A DNA stretch of 64,000 bases from Lineus longissimus (Eukaryota; Nemertea; Pilidiophora; Heteronemertea; Lineidae): NCBI RefSeq assembly GCF_910592395.1, contig NC_088319.1:5332001-5396000 (forward strand). The letters run 5' to 3'. Each line of letters starts with the position of its first letter. Positions within the stretch are counted from its first letter, which is position 1. Position numbers and translations under genes: made by a program. Below are positions 1 to 9,775 of this stretch, in pieces. Below the pieces are notes generated by a model. The model searched no databases and was not told the origin of the DNA. It saw only the letters and a program-made list of their open reading frames with translations.

Positions 1-2325
1 CTTTTGTGGTGCTATGTATTGCGGTGCGATATGCCATCATGGCGAACGGCAGCTGTAGATCCCAATCCTTTTGATTTTTCTTGACCATCATGGCCAACGA
101 GTTTAGAAGAGTTCGGTTCTGGCGTTCGATCATTCCATCGGATTGAGGCCGTGCTGGAGTGGTCCTTGTCTTTTGTATGTCAAGTATCTTGCATACTTCT
201 TTTACCAGGTTAGACTCGTAATTTGTTCCTTGGTCAGAATGTAACTGTCGGGAAGAGCCGTATCGACAAATAAATTATTTCACGATAGTCCTGGCTACGG
301 TCACAGCTTCTTGATTGGGAAGGGCATAACCCTCTATCCATTTGGTAAAATGATCGCCCACTAAGATGACATATTTATTCCTTCTGGCTGTGATAGGAAG
401 TGGACCCAAGATATCAGTGCTAATTCTTTCCATGGGGAGTCCTACAAGATATGTTTTAAGATGTCCTTTGTTTCTATGTGGTGGAGACTTCCTTGATTCA
501 CATTTGTCACATTTTCGACAGAGATCAGTCATGGTGTCCTTCATATTTTTCCAATAAAATCTTGCTTTGGCTTTCTCATAGGTCTTCTGGATGCCAAGAT
601 GGGCTGCTGTTCTAGTACTGTGTAGGTGGTGAAAGAGTTCCTCTCGAAAATCTGACGGCAGAAGTGGTTTCAATTTCAGCGTCTTGCCGTCATCCGACTC
701 GTATCGTTGGCACAACACTCCATTTTTAAACTGTAACTGATTCCACATAGACCAATAGTGCTTGTCACCTTCACCATTCAATGACACAGTCTCCCAGGAG
801 GGTCTTTTCTCGTTTTCTTCCATTGTTTTGATGATCCAACGGACCTCCAGTTCAAACCTTTGTGCTTCATGAAGGACATCATCAGACCATTTGATCGCTC
901 TTTCAATGTTAATCTGAGCTACTTTCTTGATCGGTTTACGTTTCTTTCGGAGTGGTCTAGGTTTCTGGTACCAGTGTTTCGGAATCCATTTAATCTTGGT
1001 TGGGGCAGCGTCTTCGAGTGGGCCAGAATGTTCAGTCTGCATCTGAGCCTCTGCTAACAAGGGTTTGTCTGAAGTGAAGGTCGTTGTCGAATCATTGATC
1101 AGTCTCACGCACGGGGAGTCGTATTTCTTATTAGTGCAGTAGGTACATGTTATCCTTGATAAGGCATCAGCATTTCCATGGAGTTTACCGCTACGGTGGA
1201 TGATCTCAAAATCAAATGTCCCCAAGTATTCAATCCAACGAGCTAACTGACCTTCAGGTTCTTTAAAGTTCGTAAGCCATTGAAGACAGCTATGATCTGT
1301 TCTAATAGTGAACTTCTTCCCATATAAGTAATGGGGATATTTCCGAACAAATATAACCACAGCCAAAAGTTCTCGTCGGGTGACACAATAATTCTTTTCG
1401 CTGTTGGACATCGTCTTACTTGCATAAGCCATCACTTTCTCTTTTCCATCTTGCATCTGACTGAGCACAGCTCCCAAAGCATATCCTGAAGCGTCCGTGT
1501 CTAAAATAAACTTTCCATGTTTGTTGGGGTATCCTAGGATCCTAGGATCTTTTGATATCAAAAGCTCTTTTAACTTTTCAAAAGAATGCTCACATTTCAG
1601 GGTCCAATCAAATTCTTGATCAGCGTTGGAGAGTTTGTAGAGTGGCCTTGCGACGTCTCCAAACGACGGTATAAACGACTTATAATATGTTACGAGTCCC
1701 AAAAATGATTTCACCTCCGTAAGATTCGTTGGAATATGCCAGTTCTTTACTGCTTCAATCTTTCTTGGTGCAGTGCCTATGCCATCTTCCGTAACTAAAT
1801 GGCCCAAAAACTCGACTTCTTTTTGCAAGAGGTGACATTTCTTTGGTTTCAGTTTGACTCCTGCGGCTTCTAACTTGGCAAAGATCTTGTCCAGATTATC
1901 GATGGCGCTTTCGCAATCTTTTTCCATTGCAACAACGTCATCGAGTTATATCAAACAGGTGTGCCACTCCAAACCTTCAAGGATATGTTGCATGAGTCTG
2001 GAGAAAGTAGCACCCGCGTTTACTCACCCAAATGGCATTCTTTTGAATTGGAAGTGCCCCAATCTAGTAGAGAACGCCGTTTTTTCGCTTGAAGATCCCT
2101 CCATCTCCACATTCCAATACGCACTCGTGATGTCGAGTGTGCTGAACCATTTGGAGCCCTGAAGACTGTCTAGTTGTGAATCGATTCTTTGTAACCCGCT
2201 GTTCATTTTGACTGTGACGCAATTCAACCTTCTGAAATCGATACAAAATCTCTGACTTCCATCCTTCTTCTCAACCAATACAACGCCGCAGCTCCATGGA
2301 CTGATTGACCTTTCAATGACCCCAG
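1..2325 (-). pseudogene. Ty3/Gypsy LTR-retrotransposon pol remnant (RT, RNase H, integrase)
   Basis: Reading the minus strand from about 2320 down to 1 gives the N-terminal half of a reverse transcriptase (FCIDFRRLN, LDITSAYWN, MPFG), the catalytic LDD, the RT thumb (FLGLVTYY), RNase H (LDTDASG, RRELLAVV, RTDHSCLQWL), an H2C2 zinc-binding module (HHLHS ... CRKCDKC) and an integrase core (STDILGPLP, then LHSDQG and the DGMIERQ glutamate region between 270 and 1). Such a polyprotein copies element RNA to cDNA and inserts it. It is dead here: in-frame stops at 2024-2026 (right after MPFG), at 1946-1948 (replacing the Tyr codon of the YxDD motif) and at 275-277. No gag or protease is found upstream; coding similarity stops near 2325. 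The 3' part leaves the window. Seen directly: motifs and stops. Family assignment is from domain order (RT-RH-IN). Confidence 0.93.
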
Positions 2326-2692
2326 TGTGGCGGCCACGTGTCTTAGGCAGGTTTCCTTCCTCCTTCGTGATGATAATACCGGAGAGTCAAGTGCTATACA
2401 CTTGGAGATGAGGAGTAACAGAGATACACGGAGATACCACAGAATTAGTCAAACAACGTCTGGATACCAAATTGAATAATAAGTAATTACAACAACAGTG
2501 TTTTCTTTTACAACTTTGTTTCACTCATGATTCCTGCTATATTTACACAATGTACACTCTTCATATACCGTCACGCTCGGATTACAGTGCTCCTCTAAAG
2601 ATACGGCACAACAACAAGGGGGAAGCATGAACCCACGGAGAGCGGATACTTCAAGTCTTACCCGCTATCAGGAATTGCATCTACGGTATTAA
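2326..2692. other. Non-coding flank of the Gypsy remnant, possible LTR/leader sequence
   Basis: No convincing ORF. It begins with TGTGGCGGCCACGTG exactly where RT similarity ends, and continues without change of character beyond the inserted element at 4107. It could be LTR or leader sequence joined to pol by an internal deletion, but no second LTR copy is in the window to compare. Confidence 0.3.
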
Positions 2693-4103
2693 GGGGCCTT
2701 GTCCAAATTATTCGCCGAAATTCACCGGCGAATTTCTGGCGAATTTTTACAAGTTCGCCAAAATTCGCTAAAACCTCCTCAAAAATCGTCAAAAATTCGC
2801 CGGAAAGTTCGACAGAAATCGCCTAGAATTCGCCATAAAATTGCCATAAATTCGCCGAGAATTCGCCATAAAATCGCCACAAATTCGCCGGAAAATCGCC
2901 ACAAATTCGCCGGAAATTCGCCACAAATTCGCCAAAATTTCGCCGAGAAATCGCCGCTGGTATTTCAATGAATTTCGCCGAAATTCGCCGATCGAAATAT
3001 ATCTGGCTCAAATTTGCCACAAATCGCTACAATCTGGCGAAAATCACCTCGCCGGTTCCTCATTGCAATGTCGTAAAAATAGAAGCTCTGTAGCTACCTT
3101 GTGTTGGATTATAAAAAATATTGGCCAAAAATAGTACATCCACTGTCAATGTAGAACTGACTGTTCAATGCACGTCTACAGAGCAAAAACATTATAATTA
3201 TTACTATAGTCCAGGTAACCTCGACCGCCGGGGCTGCGTCGATTCACTAGGAATAAAGCCCAATGTACAGCCAATGTACAGAGCACTGAGAAATACTGAA
3301 CGCTCCGATATTCATTAGGCACGAGGATACCTGGGAATCCCCAGCCTAATACCATTAGTCCCCACGGTGGCGCTGAAGTCGCTGCCTTGGGATCTCACTT
3401 ATGTTCGTTTATCTGGTCGCGCCGTATATCGTAGGATAGGAATAAGTAAATAACCACATTAACGAGGCAAAAAACACTAACTGGTAATTTTTCATTTAGT
3501 CATCCAAATCTATTTTCAGTTATTCAAGAAATAGCTAATGTTTTGTGCTGGCTATAATTTAATCATTTTTTTGAAACGAAAGTCTCGTTCGAAGCTGGCT
3601 CTGTACAACTATCCAAGAAAAAATCTTGTACTCACCATTACAGAAATCTCTCTGTTCTCCATTGGACGTACAATGAGGAGGATGACGATACAAAGAACAG
3701 GGTGAGCTGCGACTGCTTTCTGGTAAAAAAATGCGCCCAAAAATACGGAAATTCACCAGATTTCGGCGATTTTCACTTCGCCTCTCCTCGTCGAAATTTG
3801 CCTGGTATAAATTTCGCCAACGTTCAATGATAAAAACTCGTCGAAAAATCGTAGGGAATTCGCCGAAAGTTCGCCTGAAATTCGCCTGCAATTCGTCCGA
3901 AATTTGCCATAAAATCGCCGCTAATTCGCCAAAAATTCGCCGATAATTCGCCATAAATTCGCCGAAATTCGCCTTCAAAATCGCCCAAACTTAGCCAAAC
4001 ATCGTCAGTACTTCGCCAAAATTCGTCGGAGACTTTCGGCGAATTTGTGGCGTTTTTGGGGCGAATTACGGCGAATTTCGGCGAATAATTTGGACAAGGC
4101 CCC
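2693..4103. mobile_element. Non-autonomous Harbinger-type TIR element with AATTCGCC-rich arms
   Basis: The ends are inverted copies starting GGGGCCTTGTCC and matching for at least 31 bp, flanked by the 3-bp repeat TAA (2690-2692 and 4104-4106), as expected of PIF/Harbinger insertions. Both arms (about 2700-3040 and 3730-4100) consist of many imperfect head-to-tail copies of a short unit containing AATTCGCC, in inverted orientation, so the whole element could fold into a long hairpin. The unique centre (3040-3730) has no recognisable coding sequence. Peptide ORFs in the arms are translations of the repeat and are not genes. Inference: transposed in trans by a Harbinger transposase. Confidence 0.85.
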
Positions 4104-4199
4104 TAAGTTGGAAAGGTTGGAGAGTCGAGGCACATCCAACATCTAAGAAAGGGGGCGGAGTTCAGACACTTGAGCGTCTTAAATTAACCAAGTTAGACA

Positions 4200-4680
4200 T
4201 TATTTAGTAATACACTCATCAGGGTCCGACATCGAGCCTATGTATATACGTCTATTGTTCCAAATTTGTCAGAGTCGCATTAACATCTGTATGTTCGTCA
4301 GAGCCGGACATCTAAATTAATGCGCATCTCTCAGTCTTTTATGGTACCGTGTTAACATCTATGTTCATCAAAGTCGGGCATCTAAGTTAAAGCACATCTC
4401 AAAACGTCAGGGTAGCGTATTAACATCTATGTTCATCAAAGTCGGACATCCAAGTTAAGGCACATCTCAAAACGTCAGGGTAGCTGTTAACATCTATGTT
4501 CATCAAAGTCGGACATCAAAGTTAAAACACATCTCAAAACGGCAGAGTCCCGTATCAACATCTAAATTCGTGTGTAAGTCCGGCCCCGACGTGGAAATTC
4601 ATCAAAGTCCAGCGTCAGCGTCAAAATCGATCAGAGTCCAAGCACGACGTCAAAATTATTCAGAGTCCAACCTTGCGCTA
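4200..4680. repeat. Satellite-like tandem repeat, unit about 65 bp
   Basis: At least three near-identical units (about 4350-4560) contain AACATCTATGTTCATCAAAG, then a CGGACATC word, then CACATCTCAAAACG; more diverged units flank them from about 4200 and to about 4680 (AAAGTC/AGAGTCC words). No ORF. Could be an expanded subterminal repeat of an older element. Confidence 0.7.
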
Positions 4681-5728
4681 AACAGCGCGGCGTACTGGAA
4701 CATTCAAACGAGGGCGGGACCAAGGAAATGACAAGTTGGCATACATAATGATGGATAGAGTCCAAGTCAAATTCGCAATTCGAAAATGTCAAAGTTACCT
4801 AGTGCTGCTCATCTTCGCAATATCTTCAAAGTCAGAATTATCGTATTATGCAATCACACAGTTTTTCTCGGCTCTCTCCTCGTTTTTCGATGTGTTTTGA
4901 TATATATTCTCGCATGCCGCAACATTGTATCATTCCGTGACGCAACGTAAGATTCGGATCTGCGACGCAATTGGTCGGGCTAAACGGAGGTGTGTCATGA
5001 TAGGCTAACGTCACCGACGGTGTGGCGTAGCCCTGCCCATGCGGCTAGTGACGTCATACACCATTGCATTGATTGCACGTGGAAAACTTGACATGAAAAC
5101 ATGGCTAAGAAAAGATCATATTGTGTATTTAAATGAGAAGAGGGACGGGATTAATTACGGGTATATTAGTAAGATGCCGAGGAATAAGGATAACGGCAAG
5201 TAAGGCAGAAGTTTTATAGACATATTGGCCAGTATAACGCCTAAGAAATATGGCAGATCACTGAAATTGAAAAGCCGCCGAAAGAAAACATGGCGGGCGC
5301 GATAGAAAAGATCGCGATTTTTACCAATTAAATGCATGATTTCTCCTGCGCAAAGGCTTGTCAGCGACATAAGAATTAAGAAACAGGGCAACCAAAACCT
5401 ACTCAAGGTTGGAGACGATCTGTTCTTTGCCTTACATAAGTTTACAATGAGATAGATGAGTCGAGATGCGCGACTGATTCGCGGTGAAATGGAAGCTGTC
5501 CAAAATACACAGCGTGTGTAATGTACTCGAATTTCGCCGATCCCTTATCCATGGACATGATCACTGTTCTCCCATCATCTTGCAAACAGGGCCTACAACA
5601 TAACTCCTTCTTGCGCATGAGGAAGTACGTATGTATCGAGTGAATGACCTGATATGTCAGGATGTTATTCCTCACATCAGCTTCGAGCATTTCTTCAACT
5701 TGCTTGTCAGCTTCGTCTTGCTGGTGTA
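4681..5728. other. No supported gene
   Basis: Two minus-strand ORFs (5155-5406, 83 codons; 5442-5690, 82 codons) show no family motif. The second, starting MLEADVRNN and containing CCRPC, continues openly upstream to the LINE insertion at about 5729, so it may be a broken end of an unknown gene. Nothing else seen. Confidence 0.4.
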
Positions 5729-7118
5729 ATATATATTCTTGTTTATTTCACACAAATTGTACAGAGATTTATAGAACTGGTGCTATACAAAAAAATTGTG
5801 TAGTGCGTGGTGCAGCGTGAAATAATTCATTTCCATACCGGCCTAGAGGCCTGACATAAAGACTTGATCATGACGCAATGTCCATTAATCGGACGTACAT
5901 AAGAAATTCATAATATCAGCTAATTCCCCGTAATTTAACATTCCAATCCCAAAGTCCCTCATCCCCAGAAGTTCCCTTATTTGTTCAGCAACCCTATTTT
6001 GTTTATGTCTATTATTCACCCTATCTATTTCTCTTAACATATCCCCAGTATTTGGTATGTGATCCCTATGCCAGCCATATTTGTGAAACAACCACTTAAA
6101 ACTACAACCCAATGAGGACCGACTCCCCTGGCTTAATCTGAAAAATATATTGACATAAATATTATTTGACAAATAATTTCCCGAAATGAACTTGACAAAG
6201 CGCTTTTCTAACTGAATTTGAATGCTATTATCATGAATTATGAAAGGTAGGAGAACATTGTGGGTCCGATAAGATAACAATAAAACCTGACGTACACATT
6301 TGCGCCATGCTACATGCAATTCTTCCATATAGGGTTTCGAAACATCTAACATCTGATAACCATAATGTGACATACAAAAACTCTTAAATAACTTATACCT
6401 TATGTCCCAATTAGCAAATCTAAATTGTGCCATTAATATATTAGTCCTTTTATACAAGTCATTAATTAAACCCAGCACTCTCCGATGATGTACGTTTGGA
6501 CCGATTAAAATTCCAAGATGATCTTCCCCAGTAGAAATACTAATCCTAGTCCCCTCAAATAAAATTTCCCGTGGCGGATCTTGTGACCCAAACACCAAGA
6601 ACCTACTTTTTGACGCATTGAAAGATATGCATGATTTAATCGAGAATTAGCTTGCAATTTTAAGCATTGCCTTTAGCCCAAATAAAGTTGGGGCCAACAG
6701 AATTATATCATCTGCGTAGGCGAAAGCGCCGCAAAAAAGAGTGCCTACATGACAGCCAAAACCAGCTGTTTTTAAACCCTCCAAAAGTTCATCAAGATAT
6801 CTTCCAAAAAGTATTGGAGATAATACTCCTCCCTGTTTAACGCCATTGGTAACCGAAAATTCAGAAGATATGTGTTCCCCCCACTGAACTCTAACACGCT
6901 GTTGGGTGTAAAGATTTGCTAAAAACCTTGCCGCAAACGTACACAACCCTTTCTTGATCAATAGACGAAATAATTTGATAAAATTGACGCAGTCAAACGC
7001 GCGACTCGCGTCAAGCATAATACAATACACCGCAGTGTTACAACTATTATAATAATTTATCACTTCATTGACCACCGTACTACACGATGCCGTAGAGAGA
7101 CCTGACTTGCGTGCCGTA
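5729..7118 (-). pseudogene. 5'-truncated LINE (non-LTR retrotransposon) reverse transcriptase
   Basis: Minus strand from about 7115: an RT palm with KSGLSTASC, CIMLDASRAFDCVN, NGVKQGGVLSP and the catalytic FAYADDIILLAP, then after one in-frame TAA (just below 6647) the post-RT region FNASKSRFLVFG, LGILIGPN and a long C-terminal tail ending near 5885. The two ORF pieces are in the same frame, so one nonsense codon separates them. The 3' end carries an AATAAA signal and a TA-rich tail near 5730-5760. RT fingers, endonuclease and ORF1 are absent, the usual result of 5' truncation during target-primed reverse transcription. Clade (CR1/L2-like versus other) is not resolved by eye. Confidence 0.9.
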
Positions 7119-7276
7119 CCTCCTCGGACGGCGTCCCTCCGTTCCCCGAATCGTTCCTCCGTCGGCGTTCCTCCATTGACCTACGTTGTTTTCTAAGCTT
7201 GATCATAGATGTTGACACCGCTGCCTCTGCCTCCTTCGCCCCCCCGTGTGCCTAGATTGGCCGATTTGTTCCTCCT
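7119..7276. other. Unassigned spacer between LINE and Harbinger remnant
   Basis: Pyrimidine-rich sequence with repeated TTCCTCC(G) words; no ORF or repeat boundary identified. Confidence 0.4.
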
Positions 7277-7279
7277 TTA

Positions 7280-7500
7280 GGCTGGGTTCACATAGAACTA
7301 TACTATTCGGGTATTCGGTGCACGTTTTGCCAGGGCACGCGGGTACCTGAAATCGAACAAGGAAATTTGACAATACCGGGTCACATAAGGCACCTATTCT
7401 ATAGAACTACACGGTATACGATCTACGCTACACGACACGTATAGGTATTCGGTATACCTATACGTCAAGTTACATAGGGTATTCTCGTGTCTCGTTCATT
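7280..7500. mobile_element. Left terminus of a Harbinger-like element (TIR and subterminal repeats)
   Basis: TTA at 7277-7279 is followed by GGCTGGGTTCACATAGAAC, a typical Harbinger-style end. It is followed by repeated and inverted words of the kind ATTCGGTATAC and CACGTATAGG up to 7490. The transposase start follows at 7534. A matching right end was not found before 9600, so the element is probably truncated or deleted. Confidence 0.55.
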
Positions 7501-7533
7501 TGCCACATTTCAATTTGCGCGGTTGGAAGAAAC

Positions 7534-7896
7534 ATGGATTCCTCCGAGGAAGAAACAATCGGGCTGTTTCTGCTGGTCAAAAAGAAGCGAAAACAGCAAA
7601 AGGTGGTCAAGAGAAAATGTACCATGTGGTGCAGACAGCATTTTCTCCTCCTAGAAACATTGGGGGAGTACCACACCACTTTCAGAAACTTATTGGACAA
7701 TCCTGATCCCGAGGTTTTCTTCAACTACACCAGGATGTCGTATGGAACATTCCATGAATTAAAGGGTCTGCTGCAGCCACATATAGCACCCGTTGGATGC
7801 AACTATAGGACTCCGATATCTGCCGAGGAGAAACTGCTGTTAACTTTGAGGGGAGCAAACATTAAAAAGAACAATGATTTTGACAAATTTGATTAA
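7534..7896 (+). pseudogene. Harbinger transposase, N-terminal fragment
   Basis: A 120-codon ORF starting MDSSEEETIG, basic near the N-terminus (KKKRKQQK), then FFNYTRMSYGTFHELKGLL and SAEEKLLLTLRG. This matches the N-terminal helical region of HARBI1-like transposases (FxxxxRMsxxtFxxLL ... ispxErLaltLR) and parallels the sequence of element C at 9990-10110. The catalytic DDE part is absent; sequence after LRG becomes unrelated. DNA cutting would therefore not be possible. It faces the MADF exon at 9066-9240, the usual divergent pair of a Harbinger element, which suggests an internally deleted copy. Confidence 0.75.
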
Positions 7897-9065
7897 TTCA
7901 TTCCATCAAATTTCTAATTACACATTGTTCAATATATTAAGAAAACTTTGGTAACTGGAAATATGGATGCGAGATGGGAGAGGGGTATGTAGAAGAGAAT
8001 GCATTACGAAGCGGTTGTAATCCCTGGGAAGCACTTGGTGCACCACTAATTGGCCATGTCTCGGCTGACTGAGAGGTGGTATCAATATTTGGTCAATAAT
8101 CTCTGGCTTTTGATTTACTCTTCAGTAGGTTAAGCACATCTACACACTGCCATCTCAGGTTCCTGATCGTACGTGTTTTCCATTCTTAATGACGGAGATT
8201 TACTAATGTGGCAGCCAAGCGAAACTTTTCCTCCTTTAGAACAAAATCGACAAGAGTTTACCGACGTTTAAACTTGTATTGATCCAAATAACCATCTAAG
8301 TCTTCACATACAGTCTACTAATCATCATACATGTCGTAAATATGTCGTAAATCTGAAATTACAAACAAAGACAATGCCACAACCACAGCCCAAAGACTGG
8401 AAATCCTGTATACACTGACCTCAAGGAGGTGGCGACATCTATCGTTAAAAATCTGAACTAAAACAGACAGGGGTTTCTTCACCGAAAACAACATTTTACC
8501 CCCAAAACTTATGTTTACCACACACGTATTATCTAAATAAAGAGCTTAAACTACAGTGCTCTTTCAGAACAAGCTGTGAATTACGAATATCACAAACTAA
8601 TGCAATATCTGGCAGGATCTGAAGACACTCCAAGTGGTATAACAGGAATTGAATGTCACCGGGACAATCAAACCTTGGCTCGACCCAGAAAACACGCCAT
8701 AAAAGTGTCTTATCATCTTGTCAGCATAATAAACATTGCGATATATAATCTATACATATAGTTACCTCGTATGTCTTCTACAAAACTTGATTTCAAATGA
8801 AGAAAAGATCTCAAAAAGGCTACTACATGACAAAATTGATCGAAAGATCACAATTCGATGGAACGAGCTTCGTAAGGGAAGCTGGAGCTAGACTAAAAGA
8901 GCGTGAAAAACTATTTGGGAAATTCGGCGCTCACACACATGGTATGACTATATCACTTTAGCACTGGCCCACATGTAGTGAAGATTGACCTACTGGTGTT
9001 TGGCTGTGCTGATCTGATAGTCAACTATGTAGGCTACACATCATGCACTGGCTGGTTTTACTTAC
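7897..9065. other. No supported gene; interior of degraded Harbinger remnant
   Basis: Short ORFs on both strands lack recognisable motifs. The stretch lies between the transposase fragment and the MADF exon and is presumably decayed element interior. Confidence 0.4.
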
Positions 9066-9240
9066 CTGTGGTACCAACAAGCTTGGCCAGATCATCTTTG
9101 GCTGCAGACCTTTTAATTCTGTCTTTATATGATTCCTCCTTGGTATTATAAAGACAAGGGTGGCGTTCCAGATTCTCAACAAGGACATTTTCGGTTTCAA
9201 AAGTCCACTCATATGCATTTGACTTGTCACTTTTAGCCAT
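9066..9240 (-). pseudogene. MADF-domain exon of a Harbinger partner protein
   Basis: From ATG at 9240-9238 (MAKSDKSN) the frame gives EWTFETENVLVENLERHP, CLYNTKEESYKDR and LAKLVGTTG, the N-terminal two-thirds of a MADF (Myb/SANT-like) DNA-binding domain: the initial Trp, the hydrophobic/acidic helix and the PxLYNxxxxxYKDR signature. It ends at a good donor (CACAG/GTAAGT, intron starts at 9065). Harbinger elements commonly encode such a Myb/SANT/MADF partner that binds the ends and carries the transposase to the nucleus. No downstream exon was found below 9060, so this is a remnant. Confidence 0.75.
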
Positions 9241-9775
9241 TTTGGATATGGAGTAAAAATCACATGACTTTTTATCACAGTCTGATTGGCCACAAAGTTG
9301 AAATGTAATCGACACTTGTAGAAACTTGATGAAACCAGTCCAGAATTTACGAGCATGTTCGTAAATTGTTTCATGTTATACAATACATATTATACAATAG
9401 CATCAAATTTTTCAAACAATATTTAATAGTTTAACCATATCGCTCACTTGTATTGTACACACTGCACATCAGATTGTAAGTCATATAACCAGATACTTAT
9501 CAAGGTGCACCAGTCGAGCATTCTCCAAAAAGTTTCTTTTTTCAAATAGCTTGCTACCAACCATCAGCACAATTAGTATAAATGACCCCTCAGGACTAAA
9601 AAGCTCTGTACACACTGACAACATTTTGGGAAACATGTTGGCCAACATGTTGTCCAGGTGCGATGTTATCGAAAATTTGGCCCTGTATACACATGACAAC
9701 ATTCGACAACATGTTGGGCAACTTGTTGTCGAATGTTTCCGAGAAATGAGGATTTTGGAGGGAAATTCCTAAACA

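Noticed and set aside
2699-3020. Overlapping ORFs on both strands with repetitive basic peptides
   Set aside because: Direct translation of the AATTCGCC word array; no independent coding evidence.
2326-5150. Solo or 5' LTR of the Gypsy element
   Set aside because: No second copy for comparison and no convincing primer-binding site; left as unassigned.
5155-5406. Minus-strand ORF with hydrophobic stretches, possible membrane peptide
   Set aside because: No homologous pattern, no supporting splice or promoter signal, AT-rich chance ORF.
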